DNA of 64,000 nucleotides, taken from positions 117,014-181,013 of the forward strand of contig CAMZAE010000002.1 in NCBI GenBank assembly GCA_947304115.1. The letters are read 5' to 3'. Of the stretch, positions 35,957 to 44,896 are shown piece after piece. The stretch's first letter is position 1. Every line of letters starts with the position of its first letter. Origin of the DNA: an uncultured Prevotellaceae bacterium (lineage in GTDB: Bacteria > Bacteroidota > Bacteroidia > Bacteroidales > Bacteroidaceae). The notes below the pieces were generated by a model. The model did not search any database. It was not told where the DNA came from and was given only the letters and a program-made list of their open reading frames with translations. A program made the position numbers and the translations under genes.

Positions 35957-36723
35957 GATGGTTGAAATTCTGTATGAATGGTTTCCGAAGGTTTCTCTAT
36001 AAGTGCAGGCAGGATGCCTTCGCGGTTGCCGTTGGCTATGATGACACGAATGCCTGCCTGAGCCACCGAAAGAGCCGTGTTGAACTTCGATGTCATGCCG
36101 CCTCTGCCCACGTTGCTTTTGGTGGGAAGGATGTAACGGCTCACGTCGTCATCTGGCTTAACCTGACGGATGACTTCGCTGCCCGCTTCCGACGGATTGC
36201 CATTGTAAAGGCCGTCCACACCTGTCAGCAAGACAAGCATTTGTGCCCCTACCATCTTGGCAATCAAGCCGGAAAGCTCGTCGTTGTCCGTGAACATGAG
36301 TTCCTCAATACTGACCGTGTCGTTCTCATTCACGACGGGCAGCACGCCGTTCTCAAGCATCACCTCCATGCAAGCCCGCTGGTTCTGGTATTGACGTTCA
36401 CTTTGGAAGTTCTCTTTTGTCGTCAGCACCTGTCCGATATGTATATTGTACTCGCGGAAGAGGTCATAGTAGAGGTTGATGAGCTTCACCTGCCCCATCG
36501 CGGAGAAAAGTTGGCGTTGCTCTACAGAGTCAAGCTCATGGTCAACCTGCAACTCTTTCCTGCCGCACGCCACAGCGCCGCTTGTGACGAGCACCACGTC
36601 ATAATTGTTCCAGCGCAGCCATGCAATCTGGTCAACGAGCGCTGACATGCGGGTGATGTCAAGCTTGCCCTTCTCTGTGGTAAGCACGTTGCTACCTACC
36701 TTTACAACAATCCTTTTCTTCAT
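35953..36723 (-). CDS. proB: Glutamate 5-kinase (without PUA domain)
   Basis: RIVVKVGSNVLTTEKGKLD; VVNENDTVSIEELMFTDNDELSGLIAKMVGAQMLVLLTGVDGLY. Start MKKRIVV at 36723. Confidence 0.95.
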   Translation of the reverse strand: MKKRIVVKVGSNVLTTEKGKLDITRMSALVDQIAWLRWNNYDVVLVTSGAVACGRKELQVDHELDSVEQRQLFSAMGQVKLINLYYDLFREYNIHIGQVLTTKENFQSERQYQNQRACMEVMLENGVLPVVNENDTVSIEELMFTDNDELSGLIAKMVGAQMLVLLTGVDGLYNGNPSEAGSEVIRQVKPDDDVSRYILPTKSNVGRGGMTSKFNTALSVAQAGIRVIIANGNREGILPALIEKPSETIHTEFQPS

Positions 36724-37451
36724 TTCATCCCTGCCTTTAGGCAACGTATTACTGCCGAGTTGAAGGCAGCATGGTCGAGTTCGTTCAGTCCTTTAATTGT
36801 GATGCCGCCGGGCGTTGTCACCTTGTCGATGGCAGCCTCGGGATGAAGGCCTGTCTCTCGAAGCATCGTGACGGCACCCTGCATCGTCTGCATGGCAATT
36901 GTCTTTGCCTCGTCGGGATAGAAGCCCATCTCAACGCCGCCTTCCATCATAGCACGCAGGAAGCGCATGACATAGGCAATGCCGCATCCTGCCATCATCA
37001 TGCCGGCATTCATCAGTCGTTGGGGAACAATTTTGCATTGCCCGACTTTGCCAAAGAGTTCTACTGCCGTCTCTGCTTTTGCTGCTTCTTCGATGAAGGT
37101 CATGCTCTCGCCAAACTCTGCAGCGATGTTGGGCATGACATAGACATCAATACGTTCATGTCGGACGCCAGCCGCCACGGAAACAAGGAGTTTGCCCTTT
37201 AGTTCGGGCTTTATCTCTGCGATGACCTGCTCCACAAGCCAGGGCTTGACGGCCAGCACCACGATATCCGCATCCTTGACGGCCCTGCTGTTGTCGAGCA
37301 TAGCCGTAATGCCAGGACAAGTTTCGACAAGACGGTCAAGTGTCTGCTGTGTGTGGGCAGTAACGGTAAGGCTTGATGCCATGCCAGCCTTTGCCCAACC
37401 TTTCACGAGGGCACCGCCCATGTTGCCGCCGCCTATAACTGTTATCTTCAT
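36720..37451 (-). CDS. proC: Pyrroline-5-carboxylate reductase
   Basis: ITVIGGGNMGGALVKGW; TTPGGITIKGLNELDHAAFNSAVIRCLKA. Confidence 0.94.
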   Translation of the reverse strand: MKITVIGGGNMGGALVKGWAKAGMASSLTVTAHTQQTLDRLVETCPGITAMLDNSRAVKDADIVVLAVKPWLVEQVIAEIKPELKGKLLVSVAAGVRHERIDVYVMPNIAAEFGESMTFIEEAAKAETAVELFGKVGQCKIVPQRLMNAGMMMAGCGIAYVMRFLRAMMEGGVEMGFYPDEAKTIAMQTMQGAVTMLRETGLHPEAAIDKVTTPGGITIKGLNELDHAAFNSAVIRCLKAGMK

Positions 37452-38578
37452 TATAATACTGCTTTAAGTCTTTCCACGAAACTGTCTGCCTCGGCCTTTG
37501 TCAGGCAAAGAGGGGGCAGCAGACGAAGGACATTAGTTCCTGAACAACCTGTGAAGCAATGTTGTTCGCTGACGAGCTTCTGCCTGGCTTCCTTGTAAGG
37601 GATGTCAAGTTCAATGCCTATCATCAAGCCCCGTCCGCGCACTTCCACCACATGTGGCAGTTTTGCATCGCGAATGGCTTGCATCAAGTACTCGCCCACT
37701 TCAGCAGCATTCTCCACGAGCCTCTCGCTTTCGATGATGTCGAGCACAGCAATAGCTCCGGCACAAGCGAGATGATTGCCGCCGAAGGTCGTGCCAAGCT
37801 GACCATAGACGGGTGTGAACTTGGGAGAGATGAGCACGGCGCCCATCGGGAAGCCGTTGCAGATGCCCTTTGCCACCGTGATGATGTCGGGTTTCACACC
37901 AAGATGCTGATGCGCGAAGAACTTGCCGCTTCTGCCATAGCCGCATTGTATCTCGTCGCAAATCAGCACGGTATTGTGCTCGTCGCAAAGCTTGTGGAGG
38001 GCTTGCATGAAGTCGGCACTAACCATACGAATGCCGCCAACGCCCTGAATGCACTCCACGATGCAGGCACACACATCGCCTTTTTCTATCTCCTGTTCCC
38101 AAGGCTTGATGTCGTTGAGAGGCAGGTAGGTGACGTGTCCGTTGGCATTGACGGGGGCGATAATCTTGGGATTGTTCGTTGCTTCGACAGCCAAAGATGT
38201 CCGGCCGTGGAAAGCCTTCTCCAAAGAAAGGATGCGTGTGCGGCCATTATAGAACGATGCAAGTTTCAGGGCATTCTCGTTGGCCTCAGCACCGCTGTTG
38301 ATGAGGAAGAGGCAATAGTCATCGTAGCCGCAGACTTTGCCCAGCCGCCGTGCCAGCTCCTTCTGCAAAGGGTTCTGAACGGAGTTGCTGTAGAAGCCCA
38401 ACCGGGCAAGCTGGGCGGTCATGGCCTCCACATAATGTGGATGGCAGTGGCCCACGCTGATGACGGCATGGCCGCCATAGAGGTCGAGGTACTCCTGTCC
38501 CTCAGTGTCCCAGACAGTGCAACCCTTGCCTCGGGCAATGGTCACATCCATCAAGGGGTAAACGTCGAATAATGTCAT
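37451..38578 (-). CDS. argD: Acetylornithine/succinylornithine aminotransferase
   Basis: YLDLYGGHAVISVGHCHPHYV; LLICDEIQCGYGRSGKFFAHQ; PDIITVAKGICNGFPMGAVL (PLP Lys); TFGGNHLACAGAIAVLD. Confidence 0.95.
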   Translation of the reverse strand: MTLFDVYPLMDVTIARGKGCTVWDTEGQEYLDLYGGHAVISVGHCHPHYVEAMTAQLARLGFYSNSVQNPLQKELARRLGKVCGYDDYCLFLINSGAEANENALKLASFYNGRTRILSLEKAFHGRTSLAVEATNNPKIIAPVNANGHVTYLPLNDIKPWEQEIEKGDVCACIVECIQGVGGIRMVSADFMQALHKLCDEHNTVLICDEIQCGYGRSGKFFAHQHLGVKPDIITVAKGICNGFPMGAVLISPKFTPVYGQLGTTFGGNHLACAGAIAVLDIIESERLVENAAEVGEYLMQAIRDAKLPHVVEVRGRGLMIGIELDIPYKEARQKLVSEQHCFTGCSGTNVLRLLPPLCLTKAEADSFVERLKAVL

Positions 38579-38582
38579 CTTT

Positions 38583-38693
38583 TGGTCGTTTGGTCTTTTA
38601 GTCGTTTGGTTGTTTAGTCGTTTGGGAAAGTTACCGATGGTTGTTGGTAATATACCTAAACGACCAAACGACTAATCTCCCAAACGACCAAAT
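38583..38693 (-). promoter_or_regulatory. argD leader with large iterated inverted repeat
   Basis: Minus-strand TTTGGTCGTTTGGGAGATTAGTCGTTTGGTCGTTTAGG ... CCCAAACGACTAAACAACCAAACGACTAAAAGACCAAACGACC between promoter CAAAGGTA (38700-38707) and argD ATG. Confidence 0.75.
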
Positions 38694-38699
38694 CGCGTG

Positions 38700-38707
38700 C
38701 AAAGGTA
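38700..38707 (-). promoter_or_regulatory. Bacteroidetes -7 element TACCTTTG for argD operon
   Basis: CAAAGGTA on + strand. Confidence 0.6.
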
Positions 38708-38747
38708 CGACAAAAAAGGGAGAATGAAAAGTGTTCCGCACATAAAA

Positions 38748-38841
38748 ATTGAAAGTTGAAAGTTGAAAGTTGAAAGGCAAGCGAAAGCAACAACTCTTAA
38801 CTTTCAACCTTCAGTTTTCAACTTTCATCTTTCAACTTCAA
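38748..38841. repeat. TTGAAAG direct/inverted repeat tract
   Basis: attgaaagttgaaagttgaaagttgaaagg ... ctttcaaccttcagttttcaactttcatctttcaacttc; another copy near 38989-39014. Confidence 0.8.
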
Positions 38842-39222
38842 GATGATAGCGAAAACAGCGTTTTTGCTTACATCACGAATTTTGGCAGACTCGCCAGAAT
38901 CGCCTAAAAAGCCAAAGGTGGCACTTTTCTACCCTTTTCCAAAAAGACGCGCTTAAATCGAATGCGCACTGATAATCAAGACATTAGAAGTTGAAAATTG
39001 AAAGTTGAAAGTTGAGAATGACATCTGCACATTGCAAAAAGAGGGCGTTTCAGGGTGTTTTCCTCCATTTTCGGCTATAGAAAATCGTTCAACACACACT
39101 GCTGAATTTGCCAACACCTAGTGGGGCGATGGCCAACGCCCCACGTTGCGCCAGCAAATGCCCTATAGAAAAAGGCTAAATTCGGCGTAGTTTGGCCCTT
39201 TTCCCCGCACTTCATAAAACGA

Positions 39223-39260
39223 CAAAAAGAAAGCAACCCCGACGAGTTGCTTTCTTTTTG
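39223..39260. terminator. Intrinsic (bidirectional-looking) terminator
   Basis: CAAAAAGAAAGCAAC(8)GTTGCTTTCTTTTTG perfect 15-bp stem downstream of the 39286 gene. Confidence 0.85.
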
Positions 39261-39285
39261 TATATTATCCCACTTGGCTTTCTTC

Positions 39286-42200
39286 TCACTTCACCATCAC
39301 CTTCTTCCCGCCTACGATGTAGAGTCCGGGAGTGCTGGACCCAGCAGACAGCTTGCGGCCGCAGAGGTCATAAACAGCTCCCTCGCCTTTGGAGAGGGCT
39401 GGGGTGAGGCTTTCTATTTCATTGATGCCGTCCGGGTCATCGCTACCGTCATCCAAATAGTAGATGTAGGAATACTTGTGGGGCGAGTAGTTGCTTAGGC
39501 CGCCGCCAACGGAAACCAGGGTGCCGTCGGCCAGCATTGTCCAGGCGGCATTGTCTATTTGCTGCCCAAGGGGCTTGTCGATAGCATACACCACGATGCT
39601 GCCGCCTTCGAGACGCTGTGCCGAGGGATAGGCGTACTCTACGATGACAGGACTTTTCCCGTCTCCAAGGATGCTGGTCTGCACATACAGTTTCTGTGCG
39701 GCCTTGTTGACAAACATGCGCGTTGTCTGGTCGTAATAGCCTATCCCTATGCTTTCGTTGTCGGGCAAGGTCATGGGCAGGTCGGCAACCTTCGTCACCT
39801 TGACACCCTCCTCGGCATCGTCATAGACGTTGAGCAGCACGGCCTGCGACCCTTTCTTGCCCACGAGGATGTGGCTGTAGTCGGCCACTTGATAGTAGGT
39901 CATCTGCGTCTCGTCCCAAGACTTCAGGACGGGATACTCCGTCAGCAGGTCGCTTTCCACGTTAGTTGTTGTGCCGCCTTCGATTACCACCATATTACTG
40001 CCGTCGGCAATGACGATACGTTCGCCACGCATTGCCAGGAGGTTGGGATGATAGGCGTTCAGGCCTTCGGCAACCTTCGAGAAGCTTCCGGTTTCCGGGT
40101 CATAACACTCCAAGCCATAGCTGCTGTTGTACCAGCATCCGTTCACATATATCTTTCCGCTCTCGGTCATTGTGGCAGTAGCCATGCTGCGTGCCTGTAC
40201 CATGCTGCCAGTGGAAGCAAAGGTATTGGTGGAGGGGTCGTAGAGTTCGCACTGGCTGCTGGCTCCCGAACCGCCGCCACCGCTCATGCCGCCGGCCAGA
40301 AGCATCTTGCCGTCGGCAGTGACGATGCCAGCCGAGTAGTCCTGATAGTAGAGCATATTCATCTGCGTCCAACTGTCGTTAGCGAAGCTGTAGCGCTCGG
40401 CTGTCTTTGTCATGCCGAAGTTCGTGGTATGGCCTCCGAATACCACAACGCCGTCATCCACCGGCATTATCTGGTGGCACATGCGAGCGGTGTGCATGTC
40501 GGCCAGGCGCGTTGCCATCAGCCGCTTCTGCGTCAGACCAACGGGACTTTCTGTTACCGTGAGGTTGAGGATGTAGATTTCCTTGACGCCGCCATACTCT
40601 GTCAGCACCTCGTCGGTATAGGTGCCGGCCTCGGTGTAGGTGTTGCCGCGCCACTCGTAGGACTCGCCCTCGTTGATAGTGGCATTCGTCTCGTATGTCT
40701 GAGGCTCGAGGATGGTTATTCCTAACACAATCACAGAGTCACAACCGGCAGCATTGGTCGTTGTATAGTAATAGGTGGTCTCTCCATCCTTCTCAACGGT
40801 AAAGTCATACATGTCGGTAGCATAGTGGTCGCCCACATATAAGTCCATGTTAAGACTGCTCGTTGTGGAATAATGAATCGTCAGTTCCAGCGTGTAGATG
40901 TCTGTCACCTCGCCCTGAGCGTTCTTTTCTTCGTAGGTATAAGTGCCGCTGGTGGTGTATCTCTGTCCGTGCCAGTCAAAATAGTCACAGCTAGTCTCGT
41001 ATTCGGTGGAATGGGCAACGTGGGTTAGGAATACTCCAGGTACCGGATGGTTCAAGTCCGTGTTCTGTCCCCAAATCTGTTCTTCACGCCCGTCTTGCAA
41101 GGCCACAGCCAATGTACCGTCTGTGAGCTCTTCTTCAGTCGCCTGAATGCCTTGTGGATAACCGTATGGGTAGAAGTAATAACAATTATAGAGATTGCGA
41201 GGACCGAACCAGTCTTGATCACTCCTGAAGAATGTTCCACTCCAATAGACATCAGCATCAGCGTATCTCAGGAAAAGACCATTGTTGATGTTCACTGTAG
41301 CGGTATTGTCGGGATGTGAAATAAAACCTCCGTTATATGCATTACTTCCTGATATAGTACCATCGACCAGGCAGTCATTAATGTTCATTGTACCATCTTG
41401 TATCACAGCGCAAATTCCTCCCATCGTGTCATCCCCTTTGAGCTTTGCCGATGACCAGCATTCGCTGATAGTTGTCGTTCCTCCTGTACTATATGAGACA
41501 ATACCTGCAGCGCATTTGCCGGTTTGTGTATCGATAGTGCCGGTAATATGAATTTTCTGGATTGTTGCACCATTAATATAACGGAACGGAGCCAGCCCAG
41601 TAATATTCTGGCTGTATGCAACAGTCAATGTATGTCCATTTCCGTCAAACATGCCAGCATAAGGAACATCTTGTGTTCCAACAGTCGTCTGGTCATCGCC
41701 CAGGTCAATGTCTGCCGTCATCTTGGCATTGGCTGACGGCTCGATTATGGTCAGATTGGCGAAAGCTCTCCAGTCGTTTGCAGAGGCAATGAGGTAGTTG
41801 CCTTCCTCGTCTTTGTCGAGGCCAGGGTCGAAATCGCCGATAGGCAGGATATTGAAGAAGTCTTTCCACACGTAAGCCTGCATATATGCCGCAATGCTTT
41901 CAGCGGGCACATGGAGTGTGCCGTTCTCCTTAGTGCCAGAATAGAACACACTGCCTCCTTCGCAAGTGGGTGGCACGACGTTCAGGCTGAAGACTTCGTC
42001 AACGGAGTAGCAATCAGAGAAGAGATAGTCGTGTAAGGCTTCTACATTGGAGCCAATATAGAGCTTCTTCAGTGTGTGGTTGTCGCTGAAAGCGCCATCG
42101 ATATAGCGGTCTGTCCAAAGCGTGTCGATGGGTGCCGAGCGCAGGGAGTTGTTGAACTGGTTGGAACAGCTCATCTTCAATGGCGTCGGGCCATAGGCGA

Positions 42201-43080
42201 TGTCTATGCGCTTCAGGTTATCACAATCATCCAATATGCTGACACCGAGGCTGTCAACCGAAGCTGGGATAGTGAAGCTGCTGAACATATCGCAGTCCAA
42301 GAATGCCCTGGCACCAATAAGCTTCAGTGCGCTGGGGAGGTCGAAAGTCACCAATGACTTGCAATGGCCAAATGCTTCCTCATCGATGACTTCAACGCCG
42401 TCTGGCAGATTGATGTTGGTCAGTGACTCACAATTCCAGAATGCCTCCTTGCCGACACTCTTTACATTCGGGCTGACGTTTACGGTTTGTAGCTGAGTGC
42501 AGCCATAGAACATAGCGTATGGCACTTCGGTGAACACATCGCCCATTGTGACGGTCTTGAGGTACTCACTTTCGCGGATAAGAGACCATGAACCTTCATA
42601 CACGGCCTCAACCCAGCCTCGACTTACGAAGCTGTGATAATTCCGACCGATATACATTTCCTCCACTTGGATATCACGCCCGAAGACAGGGAAGCAGCCT
42701 TTGGGCCAAGCATCCTCAACATGGCAGCGCAAAGGTGTGTCGCCGTCCTCGATAATGATTTTCGTCAGGTGCGCAGAGCAATTCTCAAACGGCTGGCGAC
42801 CGATGCTGTCGATGGTGGCGGGAATGGTGAGCGAGGTCATGTCGTTGCTGTTTATGAAAGCATTTCCGCCGATGACGGTCACGTCGTAGCCATTGGGAGC
42901 CTTGGCGGGTACGACCACGTCGCCCACATATGTGCCGCCCTTGCTGTCAGTGTCGAGATAGGTGAGAGTGGCAGTCTGTGTGTCATGGTCGTAAGCATAA
43001 TAGAACATGCCGTCGTTTGTCTGTGCCGCTGCGGTCATGACCGTCAGCGAGAACACTAAAAGGAGTAACTGTTTCTTCAT
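39286..43080 (-). CDS. Large secreted BspA-like LRR protein with kelch/galactose-oxidase-like propeller and C-terminal sorting domain
   Basis: Signal peptide MKKQLLLLVFSLTVMTAAA; LRR_5 repeats; propeller region MCHQIMPVDDGVVVFGGHTTNFGMTKTAERYS; C-term AVYDLCGRKLSAGSSTPGLYIVGGKKVMVK. Confidence 0.85.
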   Translation of the reverse strand: MKKQLLLLVFSLTVMTAAAQTNDGMFYYAYDHDTQTATLTYLDTDSKGGTYVGDVVVPAKAPNGYDVTVIGGNAFINSNDMTSLTIPATIDSIGRQPFENCSAHLTKIIIEDGDTPLRCHVEDAWPKGCFPVFGRDIQVEEMYIGRNYHSFVSRGWVEAVYEGSWSLIRESEYLKTVTMGDVFTEVPYAMFYGCTQLQTVNVSPNVKSVGKEAFWNCESLTNINLPDGVEVIDEEAFGHCKSLVTFDLPSALKLIGARAFLDCDMFSSFTIPASVDSLGVSILDDCDNLKRIDIAYGPTPLKMSCSNQFNNSLRSAPIDTLWTDRYIDGAFSDNHTLKKLYIGSNVEALHDYLFSDCYSVDEVFSLNVVPPTCEGGSVFYSGTKENGTLHVPAESIAAYMQAYVWKDFFNILPIGDFDPGLDKDEEGNYLIASANDWRAFANLTIIEPSANAKMTADIDLGDDQTTVGTQDVPYAGMFDGNGHTLTVAYSQNITGLAPFRYINGATIQKIHITGTIDTQTGKCAAGIVSYSTGGTTTISECWSSAKLKGDDTMGGICAVIQDGTMNINDCLVDGTISGSNAYNGGFISHPDNTATVNINNGLFLRYADADVYWSGTFFRSDQDWFGPRNLYNCYYFYPYGYPQGIQATEEELTDGTLAVALQDGREEQIWGQNTDLNHPVPGVFLTHVAHSTEYETSCDYFDWHGQRYTTSGTYTYEEKNAQGEVTDIYTLELTIHYSTTSSLNMDLYVGDHYATDMYDFTVEKDGETTYYYTTTNAAGCDSVIVLGITILEPQTYETNATINEGESYEWRGNTYTEAGTYTDEVLTEYGGVKEIYILNLTVTESPVGLTQKRLMATRLADMHTARMCHQIMPVDDGVVVFGGHTTNFGMTKTAERYSFANDSWTQMNMLYYQDYSAGIVTADGKMLLAGGMSGGGGSGASSQCELYDPSTNTFASTGSMVQARSMATATMTESGKIYVNGCWYNSSYGLECYDPETGSFSKVAEGLNAYHPNLLAMRGERIVIADGSNMVVIEGGTTTNVESDLLTEYPVLKSWDETQMTYYQVADYSHILVGKKGSQAVLLNVYDDAEEGVKVTKVADLPMTLPDNESIGIGYYDQTTRMFVNKAAQKLYVQTSILGDGKSPVIVEYAYPSAQRLEGGSIVVYAIDKPLGQQIDNAAWTMLADGTLVSVGGGLSNYSPHKYSYIYYLDDGSDDPDGINEIESLTPALSKGEGAVYDLCGRKLSAGSSTPGLYIVGGKKVMVK
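39378..39414. repeat. 37-bp palindromic repeat, family A copy 1, inside CDS
   Basis: ctccctcgcctttggagagggctggggtgaggctttc, identical to 58888-58924; encodes ESLTPALSKGEG. Confidence 0.93.
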
Positions 43081-43119
43081 GTTGTTTTGTTGATAATGTT
43101 ATTGTTTGTCCTGTCGGTG

Positions 43120-43127
43120 CAAAGGTA
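43120..43127 (-). promoter_or_regulatory. Bacteroidetes -7 element TACCTTTG for BspA/propeller gene
   Basis: CAAAGGTA on + strand, 40 bp upstream of ATG. Confidence 0.6.
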
Positions 43128-43165
43128 CTAAGAAAGTGAAGAAGGAAGCCTTATTGGAATACAAA

Positions 43166-43198
43166 AATGACTCCCAATTTCCGAATCTGGGAGTCATT
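43166..43198 (-). terminator. Intrinsic terminator-like hairpin between AraC-type gene and BspA/propeller gene
   Basis: AATGACTCCCA(11)TGGGAGTCATT 11-bp perfect stem. Confidence 0.75.
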
Positions 43199-43228
43199 AC
43201 ACGATTTGAGAGTCTTTTCAGGCCTGCT

Positions 43229-44896
43229 TTACCGATTTCGCCACTCCGTCGGTGTCAATCCTGTGACAGACTTGAAAGCACGGAAGAATGACGATTCGCC
43301 AGAGAAGCCCGACTCAATGGCAACGGCAGACATCTTCTTGTCGGGCTGGGCCGACAGAAGCTGCTGGGCATAGCCGACACGGTAGGCGGCAATGAAATCG
43401 GAGAAGGTGCAGTCGCGATACTGCTTGATGGTGGCAGAGACGTAACGGCTGTTGGTATCAAGAGCGGCAGCCACATCGGCAAGCTTCAGGTTCTTGTTGA
43501 GGAAGAACTGCTGCTCGTCCATCAGCTGACAGATGCGCTGCCAAAACTGCTCATCGACTTTCTCGTTTGCCGAACTTGGTTCTTCTGCCTCTGGCTGTTT
43601 ATTTCGGTGATGCCGCCATAGCAGGCTGGCAACAACTACTGCAAGGGTAAGGACAAGTGCTGCAAGCCACCACAGCCAGGATGCTGTAGCTGCATTATGA
43701 AAATCCTGATTGCTGGTTAGTGGGACAAGCCATACTTGGTTGCTGGGCGAAAAGTTGTCGTTATCGATGCCGTTGGCACCTCCGGCAATAAGCAGATTAC
43801 CAGCAGGAGTGAGCCGCAGATGGGTTAGGCCCAGATGAGGCAAAGGGTCTGTGTAGTAGAGTGTGAGAGGACAGGGCGACTTATCGTATTCTATGGAAAG
43901 GATGCACAGGTGCATCCCCATGTCGAGGCCTGCCATATAAGCTCGTTTTGCCTGCTGGTCTGCAACAATGGCGGTACAGTAATGGATAGTTCCCCAATTT
44001 GTTTCCATAGGTACGGGAACCTCCGTAGGCAGGAGCGAGAATACAGTGTCGCGCACCTGGGCAATGGCCGCCTGGCCCGTCTTTCTGTCAGCAACAGGAA
44101 CCAGATAGGTCATGTCGCCGATGAAGCAGTCCTCGGCACGAGGCGATACGGCATCTGTCGGGAAAGGCTTCCACTGCTCAAACAGCGGCACGCAGAAGGC
44201 ATCGCCGCATAGACGGTCCACAAAGGTGCTGGTAATGACTTCGCCATGTGTGTTGCAGTCTCCGAAGATGAGTACATCGCCATTGGAGACAGGAAGCATG
44301 TAGGGACGGGCACGCCCGATGGCAACTGGCTTGACTTCGGAGAACTGGCTTTTCCCTTCGTACATCTCAATGGCATCATCGTTATACCAGTTGCCGGCAA
44401 TGATGACCTTCCCGCTGTCTGTCTCGACGGCAGAAGGCATGACACGCTTCCTATCCAGGCAACCGAAGCCTTCGGAAGTATGGTCGGCGGGGTCGTACAT
44501 CTCAACCTCAAAGGTCTGCCCGATACCCAGGTTCTTCTCGTGGCTGCCAAACAAGAGTATCTTGCCAGACTTCAACAAAATGCTGCCGCCTGCATCATGG
44601 GGATAGACGGTCGGCACCACATGCCACTGGCCGTAGGCGTAATACTCTGCGGTGGGAGTGAGGACAAAGCCAGAGGTGTGTCCGCCGATGACTGTGGGCT
44701 GACCATTGACAATAAAGAGGCTGTGTCCGCTGCGGGGAATGTTCAGGTCGGGCAAACGCTCTGCCTCGATCTTGACCATAGGACAACCCGCCAGACTTTC
44801 GGAGGACAGATGCCGTTTGTCCGTCTGCGCTTTTATAGGCAATCCCAAAAGCAGAAAAAACAGAAGCAGTGGCAATCTATTCACGATTATCTCCAT
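43229..44896 (-). CDS. Membrane-anchored AraC-family regulator with periplasmic beta-propeller sensor
   Basis: Signal peptide; kelch-like RSGHSLFIVNGQPTVIGGHTSGFVLTPTAEYY; TM WLWWLAALVLTLAVVVASLLW; C-terminal AraC HTH SGFSGESSFFRAFKSVTGLTPTEWRNR. Confidence 0.88.
   Translation of the reverse strand: MEIIVNRLPLLLFFLLLGLPIKAQTDKRHLSSESLAGCPMVKIEAERLPDLNIPRSGHSLFIVNGQPTVIGGHTSGFVLTPTAEYYAYGQWHVVPTVYPHDAGGSILLKSGKILLFGSHEKNLGIGQTFEVEMYDPADHTSEGFGCLDRKRVMPSAVETDSGKVIIAGNWYNDDAIEMYEGKSQFSEVKPVAIGRARPYMLPVSNGDVLIFGDCNTHGEVITSTFVDRLCGDAFCVPLFEQWKPFPTDAVSPRAEDCFIGDMTYLVPVADRKTGQAAIAQVRDTVFSLLPTEVPVPMETNWGTIHYCTAIVADQQAKRAYMAGLDMGMHLCILSIEYDKSPCPLTLYYTDPLPHLGLTHLRLTPAGNLLIAGGANGIDNDNFSPSNQVWLVPLTSNQDFHNAATASWLWWLAALVLTLAVVVASLLWRHHRNKQPEAEEPSSANEKVDEQFWQRICQLMDEQQFFLNKNLKLADVAAALDTNSRYVSATIKQYRDCTFSDFIAAYRVGYAQQLLSAQPDKKMSAVAIESGFSGESSFFRAFKSVTGLTPTEWRNR

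Noticed and set aside
41047-41070. tRNA-like segment ggttcaagtccgtgttctg
   Set aside because: Lies within the BspA/propeller CDS; no cloverleaf or acceptor pairing could be drawn. No convincing tRNA found in the window.
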